A DNA stretch of 64,000 nt from Schnuerera sp. xch1. GTDB lineage: Bacteria > Bacillota > Clostridia > Tissierellales > Tepidimicrobiaceae. The notes below the pieces were generated by a model, which saw only the letters and a program-made list of their open reading frames with translations, did not search any database and was not told the origin of the DNA. Position numbers and translations under genes: made by a program. The DNA is taken from assembly GCF_019931165.1 (NCBI RefSeq), contig NZ_JAIOUP010000001.1, forward strand, positions 372,001 to 436,000, read 5' to 3'. This document shows, piece by piece, positions 25,275 through 35,033 of this stretch; the stretch's first letter is position 1; each line of letters starts with the position of its first letter.

Positions 25275-26102
25275 TTATCTTATTTTAGAATTATCTATAT
25301 GGTCCATATCTGTAAACTCTATATTTTCTCCTACCATACCCCAAATAAATGTGTAGTTTTGATTACCAACGCCTGAATGTATAGACCAGCTTGGTGAGAT
25401 AACCGCTTGTTCATTTCTCATAACAATATGTCTTGTTTCACCTGCTTCTCCCATTAAATGAAAAACTACTCCATCTTCATCCATATCAAAATACAAATAT
25501 ACTTCCATCCTTCTATCATGAGTATGGACAGGGAAAGTATTCCATACATTGTTTGGAGCTAACATTGTAAGTCCCATCACTAATTGACAGCTTTCACAAA
25601 TGTTTGGATGAATATATTGATATAACTTTCTTTCATTTGACGTAGACAAACTACCTAAATGTTGAGGCTTAATATCCTTCATATCAATTTTTACTGTAGG
25701 ATACTCCTTATGAGCTGGAGCACTATTTAAATAAAATCTTGCAGGATTATTGCTATCAGCACTCTCAAAAACTACTTCCTTAACTCCTTTACCTACATAT
25801 AGCCCATCCTTATTATTCATTTCATATTTTATTCCATCTAATGCTACATATCCTTTGGGACCAATGTTTATAATTCCAAGCTCTCTTCTTTCTAAGAAGT
25901 AATTCGTTCCCAATTCTTTCCCAACAGGTAATTCTAGTGGAGCAACTGGTATTGCACTTCCAACAATTATTCTATCGATATGACTATAAACTAGCTTTAA
26001 TTCTCCTTTTTTAAACAAATCATCGATTAAAAAATTATCTCTTAGTTCCTTTGTATCAAGACCCTTTGCTTCATCTGGACTAACAGCATATCTAACTTCC
26101 AT
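25275..26102 (-). CDS. kduI: 5-keto-4-deoxyuronate isomerase
   Basis: 275 residues, a cupin-fold Zn enzyme of exact family length. Metal ligands are visible in '[15 protein letters not shown]' and '[11 protein letters not shown]'. It converts 4-deoxy-5-hexoseulose uronate, released from unsaturated uronides, to DKII for KduD. Its presence shows the regulon handles lyase products and not only free glucuronate or galacturonate. It is a partner for the heparinase-family lyase 15 kb away. Confidence 0.95.
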   Translation of the reverse strand: MEVRYAVSPDEAKGLDTKELRDNFLIDDLFKKGELKLVYSHIDRIIVGSAIPVAPLELPVGKELGTNYFLERRELGIINIGPKGYVALDGIKYEMNNKDGLYVGKGVKEVVFESADSNNPARFYLNSAPAHKEYPTVKIDMKDIKPQHLGSLSTSNERKLYQYIHPNICESCQLVMGLTMLAPNNVWNTFPVHTHDRRMEVYLYFDMDEDGVVFHLMGEAGETRHIVMRNEQAVISPSWSIHSGVGNQNYTFIWGMVGENIEFTDMDHIDNSKIR

Positions 26103-26213
26103 TTATATTCCTCCTCATTATATTCTTTAGATACTCTAATGTCATTATTTACACTAGAGCTATGGAATAAATATATCTAAAAGAATCCCTTTTTAGTACA
26201 TTTACATCCATTA

Positions 26214-27827
26214 TTAGTAAACATATTTTTTCAAAGTTTTTCTGATCACACCCTTTCCTAATACCAATTCTTCAAAATAGTCTTCAACTTTTTGTCCTAA
26301 GTCTACATCATAAAGATTTACTCCGAAAATATTTGCATTTGATAAAATAGGTTTAAGTTGATCATGGAATGGTCCCTTATCTCCAAGATTAATATTTGCC
26401 ACATGGGGTACTACCTCTTTAAGGAGTGGATCTGGGCTTAATTCCATCTTATCACCATTATCATTAATACCCATTAAGTACCTGCACCATCCAGCTAATA
26501 CAAGAGGAATAAGCTTTAAATCTGTAACATTTAAATCCTCTCTTGCTTGATATGCTCTTATGGTCTCTCCAAAACGAATTCCTAGCTTCTGAGAAGTATC
26601 AGTGGCTATTCGCTGAGGTGTATCTGGCATAAATGGATTTGGAAATCTTACTTGAAGAACTTCATCAATAAACTCCTTTGGATCAATTATTCCAGGATTC
26701 ACAACTACAGGAAAACCTTCCTCATACCCAATCTTCTCGACTAAAGTTTTTAACTCAGGATCTTCCATCTCCTTTGAAATCAAATCATATCCTAACAAAC
26801 AACCAAATATTGCAAGGGTTGTGTGAAGAGGATTAAGACAAGTACAAACCTTCATTCTCTCTACCTTCTCAACAGTCTCCCTATCTGTAAAGATAACGCC
26901 ACCTTCTTCAAGATTCGGTCTATCATTAGGAAAAACGTCCTCTATTATCAAGTACTCTGATTCCTCTGCATTTACGAAGGGAGCTACATGACTTTTTTTT
27001 GATGTGATTAAATCCTCTACATCTTTAAAACCACTATCCTTCAGCATATTTCTCACACTTGAATCAGGTCGAGGTGTAATCTTATCAATCATAGACCAAG
27101 GAAAAGATACAAACCTCGGATCATCAATATAATTTTTAAAACCTTCTTTCACTAAACCCTTTTCCACCCATTTTTCAACATAAGTATTTACAGACTCATA
27201 AAGCTTTGTTCCATTATGAGACATATTATCCATACTAACAAGAGCTATTGACTGTTTACCATATAGATATCTTTCATATACAAGAGATGTTACTTGTCCA
27301 ATATAACTAATTGGACTTTGAGGACCATTCTCAAAATCCTCAACCACTACAGATAAATATTCTCCCTTACTATCCTTCAATTTATATCCCTTTTCAGTTA
27401 TAGTAAAACTAACCATTTGCAGACTAGGGTTTACAAAAATCTCTTTTAATCGTCTCCAATTTGTTTCATTTTGTACATCTAATTCTAAGGATTCAGCAAT
27501 GCTTGCAATAACAGTTTTTTCTATGCTACCATCTACCTTTAATGTAATAAGTACTGTGAGATTGTCATGGGATTGATATATTGTTTCTATACTATCTCCT
27601 CCTACCACAACAATACCTTTGTCACTTTTACCTTCGTTTAAAATTCTTTGTTGAACATTTGCCATGAATGCCCTAAAAATATTACCAGCACCAAAATGAA
27701 TCCAATTAGGGCTTTTTTTAGTATCTTCTCTTATCTGTTCAATATTATATTTGGGAAGCTTAAATCCAGCTCTTTCCCAATCATGATTATCCTTTAAAGC
27801 ATCTAAGTTTAATTTCAATGCAAACAC
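26214..27827 (-). CDS. uxuB: Fructuronate reductase (mannitol dehydrogenase family)
   Basis: 537 residues. NAD-binding 'HFGAGNIFRAFMAN' near residues 41-54, 'GGDSIE', and the family Lys/Asn/His region ('WSMIDKITPRPD', 'CTCLNPLHTTLAI'). It reduces D-fructuronate to D-mannonate. It overlaps no neighbour but lies 8 bp after uxuA, its next pathway enzyme. The length fits the long Firmicute version of the family. Confidence 0.92.
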   Translation of the reverse strand: MFALKLNLDALKDNHDWERAGFKLPKYNIEQIREDTKKSPNWIHFGAGNIFRAFMANVQQRILNEGKSDKGIVVVGGDSIETIYQSHDNLTVLITLKVDGSIEKTVIASIAESLELDVQNETNWRRLKEIFVNPSLQMVSFTITEKGYKLKDSKGEYLSVVVEDFENGPQSPISYIGQVTSLVYERYLYGKQSIALVSMDNMSHNGTKLYESVNTYVEKWVEKGLVKEGFKNYIDDPRFVSFPWSMIDKITPRPDSSVRNMLKDSGFKDVEDLITSKKSHVAPFVNAEESEYLIIEDVFPNDRPNLEEGGVIFTDRETVEKVERMKVCTCLNPLHTTLAIFGCLLGYDLISKEMEDPELKTLVEKIGYEEGFPVVVNPGIIDPKEFIDEVLQVRFPNPFMPDTPQRIATDTSQKLGIRFGETIRAYQAREDLNVTDLKLIPLVLAGWCRYLMGINDNGDKMELSPDPLLKEVVPHVANINLGDKGPFHDQLKPILSNANIFGVNLYDVDLGQKVEDYFEELVLGKGVIRKTLKKYVY

Positions 27828-27835
27828 CTCCCGTG

Positions 27836-28903
27836 CTACTTATTGGACTTTTCAATTGCCTCCCATAATCCATTCAAGTAGGCTACACCTAAAGCTCTAT
27901 CATATAAACCATAACCAGGCATCGCCTTTTCTCCCCAGATCATCCTTCCATGATCAGGCCTAATAGGTCCAGTCATATTAATATCATAAAGTGCTTTCAT
28001 AATTTCATACATATCTAGAGACCCATCTGAAGATAGATGAGCAGTCTCCTCAAATTTACCTGGCGCAACATGTTTAACGTTTCTAACATGGGCAAAGTGA
28101 ATTCTTCCCTTGAAACTTCTTATCATATCTGGGATATCATTATCAGGGTTCGAACCTAAAGAACCTGAACAAATTGTAAGACCATTATTTATTACTGGTA
28201 CTGCATCTAATAATCTTTGAATATTTTCCTTACTATTTATAATTCTCGGTAAATTAAATATAGACCATGCAGGATCATCCATATGAATTGCCATCTTTAT
28301 TCCATATTTTTCACAAGTTGGCATAATAGATTTTAAGAAATATACAAGGTTTTGAAATAATCTTTCTTCATCTACATTTTTATACATTTCAAATAGCTCT
28401 TTTATCCTAGTAAGTCTATCTGGTTCCCAACCAGGCAAAATAAATCCACTAGAATCGGCGTCCATCTCCTCAAACATCTTAGTAGGATTAATTTTATCGA
28501 TAATATCCTGATCATAAGAAAGGACTGTAGAACCATCTGACCTTTCCTTTGCAAGGTCAGTTCTAGTCCAATCAAATACTGGCATAAAATTATAACAAAC
28601 TAAATCAATTCCTTCCTTTCCCAAATTTTCTAGAGTTTTTATATAATTTGAAATATATAGCTCTCTTGTAGAAAGACCAATTTTTATATCATCATGTACA
28701 TTTACACTCTCTATGCCACTTATTTCAAGCCCTTCTGATTCAACTTCTTCCTTCATTGTTCTAATTGATTCTCTACTCCATACTTCTCCAGGTTTAGTAC
28801 TATAAAGAGTTGTAATAACTCCTACACAACCTGGTATCTGTCTTATTTGTCTTAAGGTTACAGTATCATATTCGCTCCCGTACCATCTTAACGTCATTTT
28901 CAT
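27836..28903 (-). CDS. uxuA: Mannonate dehydratase
   Basis: About 355 residues, TIM-barrel metalloenzyme. 'LRWYGSEYDTVTLRQIRQIPG' region at the N-terminus, 'CSGSLGSNPDND' and 'RPDHGRMIWGE' near the C-terminus are standard. It dehydrates mannonate to 2-keto-3-deoxygluconate. The ATG at 28903 lies nine bases after AGGGGGTG and is preferred over the GTG at 28915, which lies inside that site. Confidence 0.95.
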   Translation of the reverse strand: MKMTLRWYGSEYDTVTLRQIRQIPGCVGVITTLYSTKPGEVWSRESIRTMKEEVESEGLEISGIESVNVHDDIKIGLSTRELYISNYIKTLENLGKEGIDLVCYNFMPVFDWTRTDLAKERSDGSTVLSYDQDIIDKINPTKMFEEMDADSSGFILPGWEPDRLTRIKELFEMYKNVDEERLFQNLVYFLKSIMPTCEKYGIKMAIHMDDPAWSIFNLPRIINSKENIQRLLDAVPVINNGLTICSGSLGSNPDNDIPDMIRSFKGRIHFAHVRNVKHVAPGKFEETAHLSSDGSLDMYEIMKALYDINMTGPIRPDHGRMIWGEKAMPGYGLYDRALGVAYLNGLWEAIEKSNK

Positions 28904-29049
28904 TCGTAAAATCACCCCCTATGTTTTTATAGAAAAATTATGAAATAAAGTCGTAAATACATATTCTATAAATACGACTTCAATCTCAAATACAGATAAA
29001 AGTTCAATAACTAATGGTTTATAATTAAATCCATATTTCATAACTGATT

Positions 29050-30342
29050 TTACATAAATAAGGATGGAAGCCATAAGCTTACCGAAGGAACAAATGTAAC
29101 AAATAAAAGAGCAACAATCATTAGTAAGTAAAATGGAATCATTGCTTTTACAAGACGCTCAATAGATAATTTGCCAACTGCAGAACCAATAAATAAAACG
29201 GAACCAACGGGAGGCGTCAATAATCCTATCCCAGTGTTTAAAATCATCATAACACCAAACTGAATTGGAGTAATTCCAATTGAAGTCGCAACAGGGAGTA
29301 ATATTGGGGCAGCAATCAAAATAATTGGAGCCATATCCATAATCATTCCAAGTAACAAAAGTATAAGATTCAAAAGTAATGCTATCATAATTGGATTATC
29401 TGTAACATTGATAATAGCATTTGCTGCTAATGTCGGCACATGTAATCGTGTCAACAAGTATCCAAAGATACTAGAAGTTGATATCAAAATTAGCACAATA
29501 GATAATGTATCCACACATTTCCCTAGAACTTTCCAAACACCTTTCCAATCAAGACCTTTATACATAAATACACTAACAATCAAACTATAAATAACTGCAA
29601 TAGCTGCAGACTCTGTCGCAGTAAAGACACCACCAACAACACCTATTACGACTATCAAAACTGCTGCTAAAGCCCAAAAGGAAGTAACTAATGCTTTAAT
29701 CATATTCTTTATGCTGAATTTTTCACCTTTTGGATAGTTACGTTTAACAGAAAAAATATACGAACCTATCATCAATGATATTGCAAGTAATGCACCTGGT
29801 AAATAACCAGCAAGAAACAAACTTCCTACTGAAATGCCACCTGCAGTAGTAGCATAAATAACCATATTGTGACTTGGCGGAACTAATAGGCCTTCACATG
29901 AAGAAGAAATAGTAACTGCTGTAGAAAAATCATCATCATATCCTTGTTCTACCATCATTGGAATCATTATGCTACCAATAGATGCAGTATCTGCAGCTGC
30001 AGAACCAGAAATACCTCCAAAGAAGTATGATGCTACGATATTAACCATTGCCAAACCACCTCTCATCCAACCAACAAGAGTATTTGCTAGTTTAATTAGC
30101 TTTTCTGAAATACCTCCAGAGCCCATAAGTACACCCATCGTGATAAAGAATGGAACTGCCATAAGACTAAAGGAACTAATACCCTTAACCATCTGTTGAG
30201 CAATTATATTAAGTGGCAATCCTTGGTACAAGAGCGTGAACAAGGATGAAAGCCCTACTGCATATGCTATAGGAAATCTTAAAAGTATCATAAAAAGAAA
30301 ACTACCAATTAAAATCAAAATTGCAATACTTTCAGCACTCAT
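29050..30342 (-). CDS. TRAP transporter large permease (DctM/UxuM type)
   Basis: 430 residues, about twelve membrane helices, the usual DctM length. 'PFFITMGVLMGSGGISEKL' and 'GGISGSAAADTASIGSIMIP' are family motifs. It is the ion-coupled channel of a tripartite periplasmic-binding transporter. It overlaps the small permease gene by four bases. Placement between uxuA and uxaC makes hexuronates the likely substrate. Confidence 0.93.
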   Translation of the reverse strand: MSAESIAILILIGSFLFMILLRFPIAYAVGLSSLFTLLYQGLPLNIIAQQMVKGISSFSLMAVPFFITMGVLMGSGGISEKLIKLANTLVGWMRGGLAMVNIVASYFFGGISGSAAADTASIGSIMIPMMVEQGYDDDFSTAVTISSSCEGLLVPPSHNMVIYATTAGGISVGSLFLAGYLPGALLAISLMIGSYIFSVKRNYPKGEKFSIKNMIKALVTSFWALAAVLIVVIGVVGGVFTATESAAIAVIYSLIVSVFMYKGLDWKGVWKVLGKCVDTLSIVLILISTSSIFGYLLTRLHVPTLAANAIINVTDNPIMIALLLNLILLLLGMIMDMAPIILIAAPILLPVATSIGITPIQFGVMMILNTGIGLLTPPVGSVLFIGSAVGKLSIERLVKAMIPFYLLMIVALLFVTFVPSVSLWLPSLFM

Positions 30343-30863
30343 CTACTTTCCTCCTTTAAAAATATAGTCTCTAGGTGATTAAATAATATTTCTATTTCAA
30401 AAATAACCATGGCTACACCTGCTAGTGGAATAGGAAAGTACATCCAAAACCTAGAGAGATTTGACATACTTACATATTTACCTTTTGATCCAATTAGTAC
30501 AGCGTATTTCCAACCTACCACTATCATTACAATGCCTAGTGCAAAAACAGCAATGTCTGCAATAATATCCAAAAATAGTATTACTTTTTTAGGCAAATAT
30601 TTATCAAAAGCTTGCATACGAATATGTGCTCTTCTTCTGATAGCTAGAGCTGCAGAAAGTACCGCCATATATGCCATCAAAGTCAGAACTATTTCTTCAC
30701 TCCATGCTGGATCTGGTATAAAAGAAATGAATCGACCAGCTACTGCCATTGATGTTATAAGAATATCCATTATTAATAATATCTTGCATATGAAAAGAGT
30801 AATCTTATATACGATATCATATACAGGTTTAACCCTATTAATAGTGTCAAAGAATCTAGCCAT
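30339..30863 (-). CDS. TRAP transporter small permease (DctQ type)
   Basis: 174 residues with four hydrophobic helices; 'AWSEEIVLTLMAYMAVLSAALAIRRRAHIR' region is typical of DctQ proteins. It pairs with the DctM subunit, with which it overlaps by four bases. Confidence 0.9.
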   Translation of the reverse strand: MARFFDTINRVKPVYDIVYKITLFICKILLIMDILITSMAVAGRFISFIPDPAWSEEIVLTLMAYMAVLSAALAIRRRAHIRMQAFDKYLPKKVILFLDIIADIAVFALGIVMIVVGWKYAVLIGSKGKYVSMSNLSRFWMYFPIPLAGVAMVIFEIEILFNHLETIFLKEESR

Positions 30864-30953
30864 GTTCTACTCCCCCTTATTAAATTGGGCACAAAGGCTA
30901 CATCGCTACATTGGCTTCTGCGCCCTAAAATAATATTGTGAAACTATTTAATT

Positions 30954-32027
30954 CTATTGCATATCAATAATTCTTTGATAAAGTTCACCATTATCTTCTG
31001 TTTCGGATTCAATAACATTCTTTACAGCTTCCTGCCAAGGTGTAACATCATCAACTTCTATCACAGTTACACCTTCTGCTTTTAACTCTTCTAACACTTC
31101 ATTTTCAATTTCTTCAGAAACCTGTCTATTAAACTCTGATGCAAGCTCACCAGCCTCAACAAGAACATTTTGTTGCTCTTCTGTAAGGCTATCCCAAGCT
31201 TCATCTGTAATTATCACTTGAATAGCTCCAAGTGTATGACCATCAAGAATCAGATATGGTGCAACTTCATGAAATGCATTAGATTTATAGTTAACTATAG
31301 GTTGTTCAGCACCATCAACTACACCTGTTTGAAGTGCAGAATAAAGTTCCCCGAAAGATACAACTGTAGGATTAGCACCAAATCCTTCTACCATACCATT
31401 CATAATAGGATCATTTGATACCCTAAGTTTCATACCAGCTAAATCTTCTATTCCACTAATTGGATCAACTGTGAAGAAATGTCGGAAACCTTCTTCACCA
31501 TAGAACAAGCCTCTAACACCACTACCATTTTCATGTGGTTCTAATAGGAATTCAGAAGCTAAATCAGATGTTGCAAAATTCCAATAATGATCACGGTCTA
31601 CAAATGTAAATGGAATGGAAAGCAATTTTGATTTTTCTCCACCATAACTTGTAAGTGCAAACGCTGAAATACGAGACATATCAATTGTTCCACCACCTCC
31701 AAGCATTGTATCAAGTACGTCATTTTCCGATCCTAAAACTCCACTTGCCTGAATATCAATCTTAATCTTCCCATCTGAAAGCTCTTCAACTTTTTCCTTA
31801 TAAAAAGTAGCCATTTGTCCAACGATACTGTCTAATGGATTAACTTCCGCATATACAAGAGTGACCTCTGGCATTGCATCTGTAGTATCATCTTGCTCAT
31901 CATCTAGAGGTTGTCCACTAGATTGATGTGCTAATTGGTCTGGTTCTTGCAATCCACACGCTGTTAATACTGCAACTAACAAAACTAAAACTAGACTTAA
32001 TGATAATACTCTAAAACGTTTTTTCAT
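30954..32027 (-). CDS. TRAP transporter solute-binding lipoprotein (DctP/TeaA family)
   Basis: 357 residues. Signal peptide with lipobox 'LTAC' (Cys24), so it is a membrane-anchored lipoprotein on the outside, as expected in a Gram-positive. The DctP fold follows: 'RDHYWNFATS', 'GMKLRVSNDPIMNGMVEGFG' region with the carboxylate-binding Arg, and 'GVVDGAEQP'. A linker of about 25 acidic residues follows the lipid site. It lies 91 bp before the permease genes. It likely binds glucuronate, galacturonate or unsaturated uronates. Confidence 0.93.
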   Translation of the reverse strand: MKKRFRVLSLSLVLVLLVAVLTACGLQEPDQLAHQSSGQPLDDEQDDTTDAMPEVTLVYAEVNPLDSIVGQMATFYKEKVEELSDGKIKIDIQASGVLGSENDVLDTMLGGGGTIDMSRISAFALTSYGGEKSKLLSIPFTFVDRDHYWNFATSDLASEFLLEPHENGSGVRGLFYGEEGFRHFFTVDPISGIEDLAGMKLRVSNDPIMNGMVEGFGANPTVVSFGELYSALQTGVVDGAEQPIVNYKSNAFHEVAPYLILDGHTLGAIQVIITDEAWDSLTEEQQNVLVEAGELASEFNRQVSEEIENEVLEELKAEGVTVIEVDDVTPWQEAVKNVIESETEDNGELYQRIIDMQ

Positions 32028-32112
32028 TTTATCTCCTCCTATTTTTTACATAATATTTACGTTATAGAAAATTCCAGGCAATTATGTATTGTCAACCGAA
32101 AATAATGGATAT

Positions 32113-33516
32113 TTATTCAATACCAAAATAATTAAATGCATTATTATAGCAAATATCCTGTACCATATTGCCTAGTAATTCCATATCATAAGGCACTTCG
32201 CCTTCCTCAACCCAAGTACCTACTAAATTACATAGCACTCTTCTAAAGTACTCATGCCTTGTATAAGACAAGAAACTACGCGAATCAGTAACCATACCTA
32301 CAAATCTACTTAATAATCCAAGATTAGCTAAGGATATCATCTGTTTCTCCATTCCATCTTTCTGGTCATTAAACCACCATGCAGTACCAAATTGTATTTT
32401 CCCTGGTATCCTCCCATCTTGGAAATTCCCTATCATGGCTGCCAGTACGTCATTATCCTTTGCATTTAAAGAATATAATATAGTCTTTGGTAACCCTGAT
32501 TGAATCGATATTGTATCAAGCAATTTGGATAATGACGCTGCTATATTTTCATCTCCTATAGAGTCAAATCCTGTATCTGGTCCTAGTTTTTCAAACATTT
32601 TAGTATTGTTATTTCTTAAAGCACCAATGTGAAACTGCATAGTCCAATCTAGCTCATTAAATTTCTCTGCTAACCTGACCATAGTCATAGTCTTATATTT
32701 ATCTATTTCTAAGTCATTTAGTTTTTGACCATTCATAGCTTTTTGGAAAATTTCATTTATTTCTTCATCTGTTCCTTTTCTGAAAAACATCTTATCTAAT
32801 CCATGGTCAGATGATCTACATCCCTCTTCATGGAAGAAGTTGATACGATTATATAATGCCTTTATTAAATCATCATAGGACTTAATGTCAATATTACTCA
32901 CTTCTGATAATTTATTTACCCATTGGACAAATCCATCATTTTGAATATTTATTCCTTTATCAGGTCTCAATGTTGGCACAACTGTAGTATAAAAATCCTT
33001 ATCTTCTTTAATTTTTTTATGATATTCTAAGCTATCTATTGCATCATCTGTAGTACAAATAACTTTTACATTGAATTTTTTAATTATTCCCTTTGCTGTA
33101 AAATTTTTTCGGTTTAGCAGTGCATTTGTTTTTTCCCATATTTCATCAGCAGTATTTTCATTGATTATAATGTCTATATCAAAGTATCTTTTGAGCTCCA
33201 AGTGAGACCAATGATACAATGGATTGCCTATACAATAAGGTACTGTCTTTGCCCAAGCTTTGAATTTTTCATAATCTGAAGCATCTCCAGTTATATATTC
33301 TTCGCTAATTCCATTGCTACGCATTGCTCTCCATTTATAATGATCTCCACGTAGCCATATCTCGGTAATATTTTTAAAACTCTTGTTCTCCGCTATTTCT
33401 TTCGAACTCAAATGGCAGTGATAATCAAATATTGTCATATCCTTTGCATAGTCATGGTATAGTTTCTCTGCAGTTTTATTTTTTAATAAAAAGTTTTCGT
33501 CCATAAATTTTCTCAA
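32113..33516 (-). CDS. uxaC: Glucuronate/galacturonate isomerase
   Basis: About 467 residues, the standard length. It isomerises D-glucuronate to D-fructuronate and D-galacturonate to D-tagaturonate. Metal-binding 'IFDYHCHLS' near the N-terminus, 'QFHIGALRNNN', and 'DSRSFLSYTRHEYFRR' are family signatures. A TTG at 33516 lies seven bases after GGAGGG and gives the proper N-terminus; the upstream TTG lies within the ribosome site. Confidence 0.95.
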   Translation of the reverse strand: MRKFMDENFLLKNKTAEKLYHDYAKDMTIFDYHCHLSSKEIAENKSFKNITEIWLRGDHYKWRAMRSNGISEEYITGDASDYEKFKAWAKTVPYCIGNPLYHWSHLELKRYFDIDIIINENTADEIWEKTNALLNRKNFTAKGIIKKFNVKVICTTDDAIDSLEYHKKIKEDKDFYTTVVPTLRPDKGINIQNDGFVQWVNKLSEVSNIDIKSYDDLIKALYNRINFFHEEGCRSSDHGLDKMFFRKGTDEEINEIFQKAMNGQKLNDLEIDKYKTMTMVRLAEKFNELDWTMQFHIGALRNNNTKMFEKLGPDTGFDSIGDENIAASLSKLLDTISIQSGLPKTILYSLNAKDNDVLAAMIGNFQDGRIPGKIQFGTAWWFNDQKDGMEKQMISLANLGLLSRFVGMVTDSRSFLSYTRHEYFRRVLCNLVGTWVEEGEVPYDMELLGNMVQDICYNNAFNYFGIE

Positions 33517-33545
33517 AACAATTCCCTCCAAACGTTTTCATGTAA

Positions 33546-35033
33546 TTAAAGCGTAACACCTGTTTTTAAAATAGCAATTTCTTTGAACCCCTTCTTTTCA
33601 TTATTAGTATATTTACCATTAGCAACATCAATAATATACTTAATAAAATCATCCAATAAATCATCCATTGACATATCTTCTAAAAGCACCCCTGCATTAA
33701 AATCTATCCAATGTGGCTTAAGTTTATAAAGAACAGTGTTTGTGGATACCTTAACTGTAGGTACAAAGCTACCATATGGAGTCCCTCTACCTGTTGTAAA
33801 AAGTACCATCTGACATCCTGATGCAGCTAGTGCTGTAGTAGAAACTAAGTCATTACCAGGTGAATTTAGAAGATTCAGACCATTCTTTGTAACAAAATCA
33901 CCATATTCTAAGACGTCCACTACAATTGATTTTCCACCTTTTTGAGTACATCCAAGGGATTTATCTTCTAATGTTGTTATTCCACCTTCTTTATTACCTG
34001 GAGATGGGTTCTCATATATTGGTTGATTGTGACTTATGAAGTATTCTTTAAAATTATTTATCAAACTTACTATTTTTTTAAATACTTCCTTCGACTCTGC
34101 TCTATCCATGAGAATTGTCTCTGCACCAAACATCTCTGGAACTTCTGTCAATATTGTAGTCCCACCATGATTTATAAGATAATCTGAAAATTCACCTAAT
34201 AAGGGATTGGCAGTTATACCAGAGAAACCATCTGACCCTCCACATTTTAATCCAACCTTTAATTCAGATATTGGGACCTCTTCTCTCTTATCATCTTTCA
34301 TAGTTTCATAAATTTCCTTTAGAAGTATAACACCATCTTCAACTTCATCTTTTACAGTTTGAGTTTTTAAAAACTTGATCCTTTCTTTATCATATTCTCC
34401 CATTCGTTCTATAAATTCTTCAATTATATTGTTCTCACATCCCAGCCCTATAACCAATACCCCTCCTACATTAGGATGCTTCACTATATCAATGAGAATC
34501 CTTCTAGTATTTTCAAAATCATCTCCAAGCTGAGAACAACCATAATTGTGCTTGTAAACACGAATATCATTTATATCCTTAGGATTTAACTCTTTTATAA
34601 ATGTATCAGCAATCATCTCAGCTATACCATTGATACATCCAACTGTAGGAACAATCAATAATTCATTTCTTATACCTACATCTCCATTTTTTCTTCTATA
34701 TCCCATAAACGTAGTAGGTCCATTTCTTTTAGGTATGTCAACAAATTTAGGATTATATTTATAGTCAATTGTTCCTCCCAAATTTGTCCTAGTATTGTGA
34801 GTATGTACCCACTGTCCCTTCAAAATGTTCTCTTTTGCTTGTCCTATTGGAAAGCCATATTTTATTATATCTTCACCAGCTTTAATATCTTGTATTGCTA
34901 TTTTATGACCAGGCTTAATATCTTCTAGTAATTGTATGGATTGATCTCCATCTTGAAGAACCATGCCTTTTTTTAAATCCTTCAATGATACTATGGTGTT
35001 GTCAATTTCATTTATCTTTAAAAATTTTTTCAT
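33546..35033 (-). CDS. uxaA: Altronate dehydratase
   Basis: 495 residues: N-terminal SAF domain (about 1-95, with 'GQWVHTHNTRTN'), then the catalytic domain with 'NYGCSQLGDDFENT', 'GLKCGGSDGFSGITANP' and 'ASGCQMVLFTTGRGTP'. It dehydrates altronate to 2-keto-3-deoxygluconate. It overlaps the uxaB stop by one base and precedes uxaC. Confidence 0.95.
   Translation of the reverse strand: MKKFLKINEIDNTIVSLKDLKKGMVLQDGDQSIQLLEDIKPGHKIAIQDIKAGEDIIKYGFPIGQAKENILKGQWVHTHNTRTNLGGTIDYKYNPKFVDIPKRNGPTTFMGYRRKNGDVGIRNELLIVPTVGCINGIAEMIADTFIKELNPKDINDIRVYKHNYGCSQLGDDFENTRRILIDIVKHPNVGGVLVIGLGCENNIIEEFIERMGEYDKERIKFLKTQTVKDEVEDGVILLKEIYETMKDDKREEVPISELKVGLKCGGSDGFSGITANPLLGEFSDYLINHGGTTILTEVPEMFGAETILMDRAESKEVFKKIVSLINNFKEYFISHNQPIYENPSPGNKEGGITTLEDKSLGCTQKGGKSIVVDVLEYGDFVTKNGLNLLNSPGNDLVSTTALAASGCQMVLFTTGRGTPYGSFVPTVKVSTNTVLYKLKPHWIDFNAGVLLEDMSMDDLLDDFIKYIIDVANGKYTNNEKKGFKEIAILKTGVTL

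Noticed and set aside
28946-28978. 8-bp stem with a long loop between uxuA and the TRAP large permease gene
   Set aside because: Long AT loop and only a short T-rich tail; could be a partial terminator but evidence is weak.
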